From Nautilus pompilius (Eukaryota > Mollusca > Cephalopoda > Nautilida > Nautilidae): a DNA stretch of 64,000 nucleotides. A program made the position numbers and the translations under genes. This document shows, one piece after another, positions 36,951 to 47,466 of the stretch. The stretch is taken from the NCBI GenBank assembly GCA_018389105.1, contig JACATO010000122.1:2007501-2071500 (forward strand), given 5' to 3'. The notes below the pieces were generated by a model that made no database searches, was not told the origin of the DNA, and worked only from the letters and a program-made list of their open reading frames with translations. Positions within the stretch are counted from its first letter, which is position 1. Every line of letters begins with the position of its first letter.

Positions 36951-37434
36951 ATTTTCCTTCCTTTTATGGTGAGAACCTTGAGAGGTTGGAAAAGAACTAA
37001 ATTCAAAACATTTCTTGTTGTTTTTTTTACGATTAAAGCCTATATTATCAGCTAATCTTCATGGAAAAGTAAGTAATTCAGAAAACGTTGAAGGGAGGTG
37101 ATGGGGAAGTACCAATTTAGAAATCTGAAACTTCGCTAGAAGCAGAGTTCCACGATTTCTTCAATTCCTGAATTAATTACTTTATTTTTAGAAAGTTCTC
37201 TGTGTATCGCCAGAAGACGAGCAGTGACGGAAAGAAGAGATTAATCACGTGTCTATCCACTAACCGGAAAAACGAAGTGCAGCGCCACCACTAAACAAAC
37301 GAAGGCAGCGAACTCCGTCATTACCTCTCTGATAAAGATTTTAAGCAAATAAACTTTCGTAGCTGATCAATTGCCCTCAGCAAAGTATACACGACAAACT
37401 TTCGCTTTATGGTCAGTCAGGTTTATTTCTTATT
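36951..37434 (+). other. Possible 5' exon end of a plus-strand gene
   Basis: At 37061-37068 the plus strand reads ATGGAAAA followed directly by the donor GTAAGTAAT. If this is the end of a first exon from the 36 kb promoter, the start codon lies two and two-thirds codons before the splice (phase 2). That phase fits the exon at 63920, which needs one base to complete its first codon. The join would require a 26.9-kb intron. This is a weak hypothesis; nothing else is seen in the stretch. Confidence 0.15.
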
Positions 37435-40423
37435 TTGCCAATATTTGTAAAAATGCTTAATTTTTCTTTCTCCAGTACAGATCTATATATTTTTTTTTCT
37501 CCTGATGTTAAGGTTTTTAGCGACATCATGGAAAATTCTCTCTCTTTTTTTCCCGAAGTGAGCCGACTGTCAGCACATCTCGCCAAACTCTGGAAAGTAA
37601 TTCTCGAACAGGGCTTCCGGTTCAGCTCTTTCTGGTTGAACTCGCCATGTCACCCGGCTATTTTCTTCACGATCTTCGCGCCCAGCCAAGAAAAAAGGAC
37701 GTTCTTCTGCCAAATTCAGGCCATTGCAGTTCGCCGAATTGAATTTTCTGGGGTTTGAGTAACTGCCATTTCTCGTAGTTCTGTAAGCTGTGGTAATTAT
37801 CGAGTCTCTGCAGTTTGCAAAGAATGATTCCGAACCAACGCAAAGCCGATTATTTCGTTAAGCATTTAATAGGACTTTAAGCTGGTTTACGGATCTCCAA
37901 CGCGAAGTGCATTAGCAGGCTGCAAGGTAAAGCGAGTCCACCATGGCGTCCGATCGACAACGGTGGGAAGAGAACAGCGAGTCGATAGAGTAAGAAAACA
38001 GTCCAACCTATCGAATTACAGCGGCCTCTCTGATGATCTCGTCATTATTTTACAGCATATGTGCTTGACAACAAATAGATCGCTTTATCATCTCCAACAG
38101 TCAGTGCTGTTAATTTAATTCTCTGTCGGTTTAGGAATTCCAGTTCGGCGAGTTGCCACACACTGGTGGTGTAAATTCTATATGGTCGTGTTTGTAGGCA
38201 GAGTGAATTGATTCGAGGACTCCCCACTTCCTTGCTTCGCTACTCCCTGATTAGTCTGCTGTGCCGTCGGTGTAAAACGAACGCTCGAAAGCAGACAGTA
38301 CAAGTAAAACAACCAATCAGATCCTTAGAACGGTATCCTGATCCTGAGATTACAGTTCGTTTTTCCATAAATGCGTATATATTGTCAATGTCTTCACTTC
38401 CATATCCTGTTGCGTGTGTTATTTAATATGATGTAGCCAACGCCATCTTCTCTCACAGTCGTCTCCACGCCTGGAGAATTCTCGTCTAACCAGTCAACGG
38501 AAGTGAGCCGAAGTTAAAGAATTGAGTCGGTCCTACGGAAACTTTGGATGGACGTCAGCATAGCAACTGGCCAAATGTCTATTGCCCCCAAATCAAGACT
38601 ACTGGATATCGTTAAGCTTCTTGAAGAATCGATTATAGCCAGAAACTTGGACGGCTCGAGAGATCGGTGCTGGCGAGCGAGCTAACGCCGAGACTATCGG
38701 ACAGCGGTTTTCGCTCCTTTTGTTCGTTCAGCCGGATTTTGATTTCGCGCCCACAGTCCATTCAAGGATCATATTCTTGTCCACCAATTGAGAATTTTGG
38801 CAGCTACTGACCAGAATGCACGAAACATAGACACGGATACGTGTAATGAAACTTGATAAACCAGAATGATACTACAGAAAGTTTCGCAAATCTCACATCT
38901 AAAAATCTCACTATTTCCAGCCGTATTTTTCAATTACACGGTTAATTACATTTTTTCGGCAGATGAAATCCAGCCTGACAACAGCATCTTGGATCTGACC
39001 ACTGGTACGTCAAGATAAATGTTAAAAATATATATATACGGGAGAAATAAAGAAAATTATTTCCAGTGCAGTTGTCCTTAGATGAGAAGAGAAGTTTGAG
39101 TTGCGTCATTTACTGGGAATAAAGGTCAGGTACCCTGAAAGGCGCAGAAGTAAAATGTGGATTCGAAGGTATTCAGTGCTACGGTTTACAGCAATCAGAG
39201 AACTCTAATGCAAAGTGACTGTCTTGCAGGAAAGAACAAATACTCACGGTTCGCAAAACTCTGGCTTGTGCTTCGCGGTGTTTACCAAAAAAGGTGCAGA
39301 AAATACTCAAAATATAATCTGGAGGCTAAGTAAGAGTTGCGAAAGTAGAGAGCTCGTTATTAAAATTTCTATTTAATATAAAGTTTTCGTTAAGAAATTA
39401 AAAATTTTAAAACTGTACTTATAGTCATATACTAACTTGAGAAAGACGGATAGAATAGTGGGAAATACAGGAAACGCGCCATTCTTTAATAATTCACTTC
39501 TTTCTCAAGTGATGACGGAACCAGAAGAAATGCTTAAGCAAAAGTATTAGGTCTTGAAAAAATGGCGGCCGTGAGACCTCGGGGTGTGGGGTGGGATCGG
39601 AGACTTCAGCGACGTCGGCCGTAAAAGTGGCCTTCTTTATCTCGCATAATCAAGGGATGTCTGTACCCCTATAAAACAAAGAGAAGGTATATATATCCCT
39701 GTTTGACCTTATTCTCCGTGTTGATTTAAAAAAACAACAACAGAACTTAGGTTATAGTTTAGAAAGTAAAACAGAAAGAAAAGAAAATATTTTTGTTGTT
39801 GTTTGAGTTAATACTTTGCCTGCGGCACAAATTTCTCCAAAAAAAGTAGCTTTTATTGATTTCTAGTTCTTTGTTTCTTATTCTGCAGGCCTCGGTTTTT
39901 GCTAGGAGCTTCATCTCGAATGACGTCATTTTCCCCTCGCTGTCAAAATGGTTCCACCATCTATCATCTGTTTAGCATGAGGCTGTCGCTAAGGTTCGTG
40001 TTTTCGATTGAATACAAAACAACAACAATATGATTTGATACTAAGCCATTTTATTAAGTAGAAAATAGAATTAAGTACAATCACCATGTCTGCTTGGAAT
40101 ATTTAAATAATGATGTGCTGTATTTTATAAGAGAAAACTGATTAATTATTATTGTTCAGGTTTTACAATTAAGACGCCGCCAGACGGAGCTCGGCGTGCG
40201 GCGGACAGGTTGCCAAGGCGCTCGGGTTCTACAAGTATCCATGTTTTTGACATCATATTGTCGTGTTATACCTGGCGTACCTTCTTTAATAGCAGATTGT
40301 TTATCGATATTAACTTCGATCCGACGCATGACATCGTCACACCACAAGAACCAACACAAAACGACGGGTATTCGGACACTAAACGCTTAGGACAGTCGGA
40401 GTGCCATAGAGAGGACGCACCTT
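37435..40423. other. CpG-containing non-coding DNA
   Basis: A plus-strand ATG frame of about 100 codons (37453-37758) has no recognisable motif or splice support. Near 39562 the plus strand has AAAATGGCGGCC, a YY1-type motif around an ATG with a 20-codon frame. No transposon or array is seen. Confidence 0.4.
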
Positions 40424-40596
40424 TTACAAGATCATCTGACCAGACACAAATGATCGCCTGTCGTGGCGCTGCATCATGTAGTAATAACGTTCCGTTACGT
40501 GCTTTAAGAATTCACCACTACGCGCCGCCACTGTAGCGAATGTTGGGAAATGGTTATATGCTCGACTTCGGAAGAACGAGTGCGGTCTGTTCGAAG

Positions 40597-41097
40597 TTAT
40601 TCGGAATTGGAAAACAGCAGTTCGGAGACAGTGGCGTAGGAAATTGCGTAGCGATCGTCCCACGTGGAAAACGATCCTGTCAGTGAATGTGAGTTCGAGG
40701 AGAGTGGAAGTTCTACCGATTTGCTTCGCTGTCTTTCGCATTTCCCACAGCCCAAAGTTAGATCTGTCTTATAGGCGCACGGCCTGGGCCGGGAACTCGC
40801 TGCTGGCTCCATATTTCGTGGAGCGGTGAAAGTCCGTTCAAACCAAAAGGTCGAGTCAGAAGGTATAGCTGCCTCATATGGAATCATGGTAAACCAGATG
40901 CCGTGCATGAAGTGCTACTGAACTTCCGGTGTCATTGGTTTGGGCAGGAATTCAAGATGGCGTCATTATTGACCGGATCTTCCTCGAGGGCAGGATCGCG
41001 GATAAATCCCACCGACCGATATCACGAGTTACTGTACGGTCTTAACTTCAGCGCCTTGGTCGTGCAAGATGGCGCACCTGCCTGGTGCCGACGTTAG
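40597..41097. promoter_or_regulatory. Compact ETS/CCAAT/YY1 promoter candidate with divergent ORFs
   Basis: Within 45 bases the plus strand carries ACTTCCGG (ETS, near 40922), ATTGG (reverse CCAAT, near 40935) and AAGATGGCG (YY1-type, 40954-40962). The YY1 motif contains an ATG opening a 46-codon frame to 41097 (MASLLTGSSSRAGSRINP ...). On the other strand an ATG at 40908 opens a 103-codon frame to 40597 (MHGIWFTMIPYEAAIPSDST ...). The two ATGs are 48 bases apart. Neither product is recognised. The motif cluster is typical of broadly active TATA-less promoters; the frames alone could be chance. Confidence 0.3.
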
Positions 41098-41820
41098 AAG
41101 TGTCGCGATCTCCTGCTCTAACAGCACTTCTCTAGGTGGGCCGCCATCGCTGAACGTAAGCAAAATCTCAGTGAGCAGTCGCCCGGAGGATCGCCAAGTT
41201 GTCGGGGTATTTGCGTCTTTCTTCCCCTAAGTGACAGAGTGCGAGGCAGAATGAATGCGGATTAAAATAACGCGAAACAACTTCCTTTGTTACTTTCTTA
41301 CTGAATGTGTTTAGTTAACTATATTCTAGATATTTTGTCTGGTGTTTTTCTTTCTCGTTTCTAAACATATTCTTTTAAATGGCGGAGTGCAGGAGTTCAA
41401 ATCGCACTACCCGCCCGGACCAGAATTTTAGACACGTCCGAAGGGCTCTTGTTAATGGTGTAAACGGGATACCCAGGACTGTAGAAGTCTAAGTACCCGT
41501 TCGCTGTCCTTACACCTTAAAAACGAGTAACCTGCTCGCACTGTAGATAACAGAAGCTCATTACATTATATTACTATTACTACTAATTCTTATAGCGCTG
41601 CTCATGTTCATAATAATATTGACAGGAACGTTAACATAAAGAAACCATGTAAATATGGTTTCGTGTGCTTTTGTCAGAGAAAACGGAGTAAAAAAAGGAA
41701 AAAGTAGCGGTCTGAGAAATGACCAAAAGAGAATTTAAAGGCTAAATCAAATAAAACCGCGGTCACCTGCGAGAATCATAGAACACGTTTGTGCTTTCGT
41801 TCGCTTGCTTGTGTTTGCAG
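41098..41820. other. Non-coding DNA, nothing firm
   Basis: A B-box-like GAGTTCAAATC at about 41394-41404 has no foldable tRNA around it. No other feature. Confidence 0.4.
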
Positions 41821-41933
41821 CTACTACCACAATATCTTCAATGTCACTAAGATCATTAAGCATCGTTAAAATTAGCAGTGTTACTCATAAACTGCAGCCG
41901 GTGATACCGTTGCCACTAGTGTGGGCGGAACCC
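41821..41933 (+). CDS. Isolated internal exon candidate (113 nt), plus strand
   Basis: A good acceptor (TTCGCTTGCTTGTGTTTGCAG) precedes 41821, and GTAAGTCAGC follows 41933. One of the three frames is open across the whole exon (phase 1 in, 0 out) and reads TTISSMSLRSLSIVKISS ... PLPLVWAEP; the other two are stopped. The base before the donor is C rather than G. No phase-compatible partner was found nearby, so it may be a decoy. Confidence 0.22.
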
Positions 41934-42981
41934 GTAAGTCAGCATATAAATGATCTACAATCGACGTCATATGATGGCCTCTTCTTGCTCTTCATCCACG
42001 CACTGCACTGCGCGCCTTTCTGCAGTCTACAGTCTCGAGCATCCAAGCCACACGGAGTCGCGCGCGCAGGAGGCTGGTAGTGCGAGCTCAGTTCCTCACC
42101 TGAATCAATTCAGTGAGCAGGTGCTGCTCTCGCATTGAGAGAAACATCGGCCATTGTTCCGCATGACGCGGTAACCAGTTTTAAAGCTCAAAACGTTTCT
42201 GAGACCCCCTTCCTCCTCTGAGCCAGTGAGAAAACACCTGCATCTCCGCGAGTTACAATGGGCGTAAATTTCGGCTACGCAGAAGCATGAAAAACAAAGA
42301 TAAACAAACTAAGGAGGTCTCAGAGAGTCGGGTGCTAGCAGCAGATGGCTTTTATTTCATGCAAGAGATGTCTACTGACTACTCGCAGACGGATGGAATG
42401 CAGCTGTACAGAAAGTCTGACTATATAAAAAGTTCTTAGTAACTCAAAACCTGGTAGGATGTTCTGTTGCTGGAACACTTCGAGCTGCATCAGATATACC
42501 AGCTAGATTTGTTATTGTACCAACTAAACGCAACAGCAGCATCACTGCGCACGAGTAGACCTGTCTAGTAGCCATGGTTCCGCCTTCACTCTGGCATTCC
42601 GTGCGTTGAGGAAGACGACACCTGCCAGGACGTGCAGGTAGGCCGCCAGGAGGCTCCCGTGCGGGAAATGTGCGCATAAATATCCGTGTTGGAACAATAA
42701 GTACAGGAATAAAGGCCTAGAAACTAACAACGGATAGCAGGTATGACGCACAAAAGTATTTTTAGAAAATAAATAAGGATAAGAAGTTTGTAAATTTTAA
42801 GCCAGTAGTTATTGTTTCCAGCTACGTCCGGGTTCCAGGGGACAAAACGTTTTTGTTTACTTTTTAGCCGACACTTTCGGCTGAATCTCCAAAGCTGGTA
42901 AATTCTTCAGCAACTGGAACTCCGACCGGCCGGTGCTTATTTTGAAGTAAACACTTTTACTCTTCTTCTTCTTTCCTCCAG
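41934..42981. other. Non-coding DNA, nothing recognised
   Basis: No supported gene or repeat. It ends in the long pyrimidine tract that precedes 42982. Confidence 0.4.
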
Positions 42982-43297
42982 ATTTATAACATTGGGTAAA
43001 ATGTCGAGTTTTCGTGTTATGGAGACAAGATTTTGCCAAGTTACAGTTGGAGACTCCGCCTTTCATCTCCTGCAGCCTCTTCCGTCTTCCGTGTTCGGCC
43101 CAGAACAACAGACAAACAACAACGCACTTCTCTTTAAAGTTACGCGCCCACAGATACAGACGAATACAGAAGAGAAGCTTAATATGTATAAGCCAACAAT
43201 ATCCATTATTAACCAGATCATGTCAGTACTTTGTTTAAAACCGCAAAAAGAATTTATATCATTAACTCGCAGATTTATACCTGCGAATACAAGATAG
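42982..43297 (+). CDS. Hypothetical ORF behind a strong splice acceptor
   Basis: A 20-base pyrimidine tract ending TTTCCTCCAG precedes 42982, and the downstream frame is open for about 104 codons to TAG at 43295. The first ATG (43001, context GTAAAATGT) gives 98 residues beginning MSSFRVMETRFCQVTVGD and including NNNALLFKVTRP and QIMSVLCLKPQKEF. No signal peptide, membrane segment or known motif is apparent. It could be a terminal exon entered in phase 2, a lineage-specific small gene, or chance. Confidence 0.22.
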
Positions 43298-43617
43298 AAA
43301 ATATAGATGAATTGGATTTTTTTTTAAATTTTCCCCTGTTTTTGTGGCGTTTATGAAAAAGAAATAGCAGCTTGGCACGGAGCAGGACGTGTAACTGGAA
43401 CCAGCGACTTTAATCTTGTAGCGCAAAATTTTCGCTCAGTAAGTTCTGTCCTTTTACTTATGGAAAGAAAAACGACAAATTTGCAATTTATGAGCATTTC
43501 CTGACTACAGCTCTTTTTAAGAGGACATTTATTAATTAGTTTCATGTTTTCGGTAGCTAGCAAACATGTTCGGTAACGTTGTGAACGAGGCACCGTAAAG
43601 GTTATTATAAAAACACG
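43298..43617. other. Non-coding DNA
   Basis: Nothing recognised before the (GA)n array. Confidence 0.5.
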
Positions 43618-43631
43618 TGAGAGAGAGAGAG

Positions 43632-43691
<60 letters not shown>

Positions 43692-43789
43692 ATGAAAGAG
43701 GGGTAGGTAGAGATGAGAGGTGAAGAGAGAGAGGGGAATGTAGAGTGAAAAGAGGGGGAGAGAGAGGAATGAGGGGAGAGAGAGAGAGC

Positions 43790-43830
<41 letters not shown>

Positions 43831-43886
43831 GAGAGCGATGGAAAGAGATGGAAAGAGGGGGAAGAGAAGGAGAGATGGAGAGAAAG
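43618..43886. repeat. Interrupted (GA)n array
   Basis: About 270 bases of GA with AGGGG, ATGGAGAG and similar interruptions. It is the complement in type of the (CT)n arrays at 34 kb. Long Arg/Glu or Ser/Leu frames across it are artefacts. Confidence 0.97.
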
Positions 43887-44362
43887 CTAGCAAAGCGAAT
43901 TGTGGAGTATCGATAGATTTGATTCGTTCTGCTCGCTAGCAGAAAGCGCATCGTCAGACCGTAAAATCGTTTTTGGCAAAGAAAGGCCGATTGTAGGAGA
44001 TCAAAGAGCAATTTCTCTGAGCATAATACCTTGTGCATTAACTTTACTATGCTTAACGCTTGCACAGAAAGTATCGTAGAACGGCTAGACGAAGCAGAAG
44101 GGACAACTTCAAAGCCACAATACTTCGAGCAGACGAACACTACGGAAGATCCGGCGTGTATGTAATTTTGTCAAACCTAATGTCGCTGTTAAAGGTTAAT
44201 GACTGGCCCCTCTGCGCGGATCATGCGAGGCTGAGCTTCTGCTGAATTAATATAAGCCGCAGAGATGGGTAAACAAAAAGGCAGCGACGGTTCGAACCTA
44301 ACCACTACAATTAAGGGAATATAATTTTTTTGTTTTATCTTTTATCTGAACCAAAGGCTCCA

Positions 44363-44383
44363 TCACACACACACACACACACA
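44363..44383. repeat. (CA)n microsatellite
   Basis: Ten CA units, read directly. Confidence 0.95.
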
Positions 44384-44520
44384 GTGCGCAAATGTTGGCT
44401 GTTCTGCCAACAATATAATTGTAATTATTGTTTTATTGGTGCTGTCATTTGTATTTGCAAAAGGTGTATCGCTCTTGAATATGGAGCTCAAGTCTACAAA
44501 TCTTTTGTCCGCCAGTCGGC

Positions 44521-44607
44521 CTACTACTACTTACTACTACTACTACTACTACTACTACTTACTACTACTACTAATAATAATAATAATAATAAGAATAATA
44601 ATAATAT
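44521..44607. repeat. (TAC)n then (TAA)n compound microsatellite
   Basis: Trinucleotide array that changes from TAC to TAA units around 44572, with a one-base slip near 44531 and 44560. Confidence 0.96.
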
Positions 44608-44631
44608 CATGGAGCAGCCCGGAAGTCTCAC

Positions 44632-44758
44632 CCCGCTCGCCTTGTGAGGCCGATAGACTTGTCCACGATAGCATCACGAAGTCTCCCCGCCATCCGACGA
44701 GCGGCTCGAGCGGAAGTCGCGGCGGACTTCAGGGGCCAAACTGGAAAGACTCGGGTCC
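44632..44758 (-). CDS. Isolated 127-nt exon candidate with ideal branch site, minus strand
   Basis: The minus strand has an ideal branch/acceptor: TACTAAC (44772-44766) then ATTTCAG before 44758. The donor GCGGG|GTGAGA follows 44632. One frame (phase 1 in, 2 out) is open and encodes PVWPLKSAATSARAARRMAG and RLRDAIVDKS; a second frame is open for about 28 codons. An upstream GTATAT only 59 bases before the acceptor could make a very short intron inside a frame starting MRKQRQEDQISNQGNG. The patch is GC-rich. No protein family is recognised. Confidence 0.25.
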
Positions 44759-46300
44759 CTGAAATGTTAGTAGGTGTGACGGACCCTGCTACGAGAGCTT
44801 GGTTAGGTTTCATATACCTTTTGCGCACGTGAGCGAGTCGTTCTCGGCGATTGGAGCCTGGTCTCTGCAAACGGAATTTCCTCCAGAAGCCGTTTCCTTG
44901 GTTACTGATCTGATCTTCTTGCCGTTGTTTCCGCATTTCCCCGGCCAACAACCATCTTAGGACGGGTGGCTGGTTTTCTCCCGCGGCCACCTCGCCGGGT
45001 CCTCCCTCGTCCGGAGTTCAGGGGCAAGCGCTAATCCTGCCCACAGTGGAATCATTTCCCTTTATCAGAAAGAACTCAAGAAAAAACCCAAAACAATCAG
45101 AGCTAATTAACAGAAAAGAGATACTGTTTGTTTTTTTTAATATTTGCAGCTTACAAAACAAATCTGCGAAAACGGTCCGCATAATTTCCCAAAAGTTGGA
45201 TTCAAAACTCTTTTTCTTCCTGTTAGCAGCAGCAGCAGCATTGATGCTATTAGTGGTATTGGTGTTAGTAGCATCAACATGGAAATACTTCTATTAATAT
45301 TATTATTATTATTAACCTTTTAAAACTATGAATAGATAATACCCCATATTTAACAATTGGTGCTTTTGTTTTTAAATTTTCGTATTTCAAAATGCATTAG
45401 TTTTCATATTTCACAGAGTTACAGGGTAGACCAAAGATGCGGGACCCAGCCTTGACGACGTCTTCATCATATGTCTCTTTCACCTCTACATCTTATCATT
45501 TCACGTGGTTTATTAATAGCAGAGTTACGAGTTACAGCTCGTTTTTGACAATCAAATGAGAAAGGTGACTTACCCGGTCCAGAGTCAATGCGCTGCACCA
45601 GGTGTTTTTGATGATCGAGAGTCAGCTGGAATCCCTGAGAGCTCTACAGACCTCGCAGAAAAGCTCTTCCAGTGTGAAGCGCACGATCTTGTTCAGAAGA
45701 TGCGACAGCCTGAGAGAATTTTCTCCAAAAATTGGCAACAGGTATCGCTTTCATACGGCGCATTTCTTCGATCTATTCAAATTAAGATATCTTTCTCGCA
45801 AGCTCAGTTGCAAGATAACCTCATGCGCTTTGGATATCTCTGGGCCCTTTTGGTGTTCCCGGGCTCAGGGGCGACCGACTGTCCTGTCTATTGTTCCTGT
45901 TACTGCGCACAGGTGTGGAAAAGAACATGAAAGGAAAACCGGCCAATTTTACCGAGAAATATGGAAAAACACGCGAATATCGTTCAGTATTCTTCGTTAG
46001 CGATGGTGTCTTTTAATGGCGCTGTTTGTGAATGGAAACCATTCACTTAATTCCCATTCTCTCTGGCGGCACTGAAATCTCCCCAATTTACTGAAAGATA
46101 AAATGTAGCTCTTGCCATTTCTTTATAAATTCTCAACACCGCATATAACACGAAGTAACCTTTTATTCTGATTAGAGTTCGCACAGAAACGTTCACGGCG
46201 CTGACTCTTGTTTCCTCCCAGTGTCACGTGGTTTTAGAGTTCCAGCTGTGCACTTAAATAGCAGGATTTTCCAAATATCTTGTTTATTATCTTTTCTATT

Positions 46301-46301
<1 letters not shown>
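44759..46301. other. CpG-containing DNA with isolated donor
   Basis: A minus-strand donor GGACCGG|GTAAGT ends at 45574, but all frames leading to it contain a stop within about 30 codons. It could end a 5' untranslated exon. Plus-strand frames of 120-130 codons at 45556-46000 are not recognised. A short (AGC)n lies near 45226. Confidence 0.35.
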
Positions 46302-46351
<50 letters not shown>

Positions 46352-46362
46352 TAATAATAATA

Positions 46363-46423
<61 letters not shown>

Positions 46424-46473
46424 CATAATAATAATAATAATAATAATATAATAATAATAATAATAATAATAAT
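46302..46473. repeat. (AAT)n microsatellite
   Basis: About 57 AAT units with four slips or substitutions, one of the longest pure arrays in the window. Confidence 0.97.
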
Positions 46474-47130
46474 TAATGTAATAGTTTCCAGACCTTTTAT
46501 TCTAAATAAATGCAAATACTGCACATTTGTTTCTTAGAATGTCTTCAGCGAGCGATATCAACTTTAAATGGCCCGACAGAGAACAAAACTGGAAAACCTG
46601 GGAGAAATCTACAGAGAAGTTCAAAAATCGAAAAGAAACTGGGACTGGTGGCTCGAGAAGCTGGTAGGTCCACCGCCGATCGCTCAGTCACCTTGGAGAT
46701 TTAATTTTGATCAGCTCTCATCATGCTTCTTTTGTATAGCACAAAATAAACCTTAGCGATAGGGAAAAAAGGTACTTTCATAAACATTAAGGATTTAAAA
46801 GAAGTTTTCAGCTAAACTGTGATTCCCGTTGATTGTAATAAACGTTAGAAATATAAAAGGAGTCGAAATCTGTAAATAAATATGTTGCTTTTATTCAATA
46901 AAATATTGAATACTTTTACTGAGATCTAAAAATGTTTAATAAGGGGAACCGTGTGAGCGACGTTTGCAGGTATCACATCTCTAAGGAAGTTCTGGAGCAC
47001 CGAGATAAAATACTTTTTTCGTTATTGTATAATTGGACATACATTACCTCTGGTATACAGGTTATTATGGTAGACTGTTTGTATATATATGTTAGTGCTT
47101 TGGTGAACCATGGCTTGAGGAACACTGAGG
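46474..47130. other. Non-coding DNA
   Basis: Nothing recognised. Short plus-strand frames here have no support. Confidence 0.5.
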
Positions 47131-47131
47131 T

Positions 47132-47210
<79 letters not shown>

Positions 47211-47371
47211 AAAGAGTAGAGAGATGGGAGACAGATGGAGAGAGAGATATGATGGAGAGAGAGAAAGAGAGAAGATGGGGGAGAGAGAGAGAGAGGCAGA
47301 ACAAGATGACATCATTACATGTAAGGAAAAAGAGATGACATCAGTTAGGAGAGATAGAGATCAGGTTATAC

Positions 47372-47449
<78 letters not shown>

Positions 47450-47462
47450 TGGAGAGATGAGA
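47131..47462. repeat. Large interrupted (GA)n array
   Basis: Two long GA blocks (47131-47207 and 47371-47460) are joined by GA-rich sequence containing AGATGGGGGAG and GACATCA units. The array abuts the left end of the mariner element directly. Confidence 0.97.
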
Positions 47463-47466
47463 TGTA

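Noticed and set aside
41394..41410. B-box-like GAGTTCAAATC suggesting a tRNA or SINE
   Set aside because: The A-box-like sequence is too close and no cloverleaf can be folded. No A-rich tail or target duplication is seen.
43351..44140. Minus-strand frames of 180-202 codons
   Set aside because: Their length comes from reading through the (GA)n array; the flanking parts lack motifs and splice support.
44286..44300. GGTTCGAACC resembling a tRNA B box
   Set aside because: It is a palindrome without an upstream A box or acceptor stem.
45556..46000. Plus-strand frames of 124-132 codons and a minus-strand LSHLLNKIVRFTLEELF stretch
   Set aside because: The frames do not extend to a usable donor or acceptor, the minus frame has a stop before the donor at 45574, and no domain is recognised.
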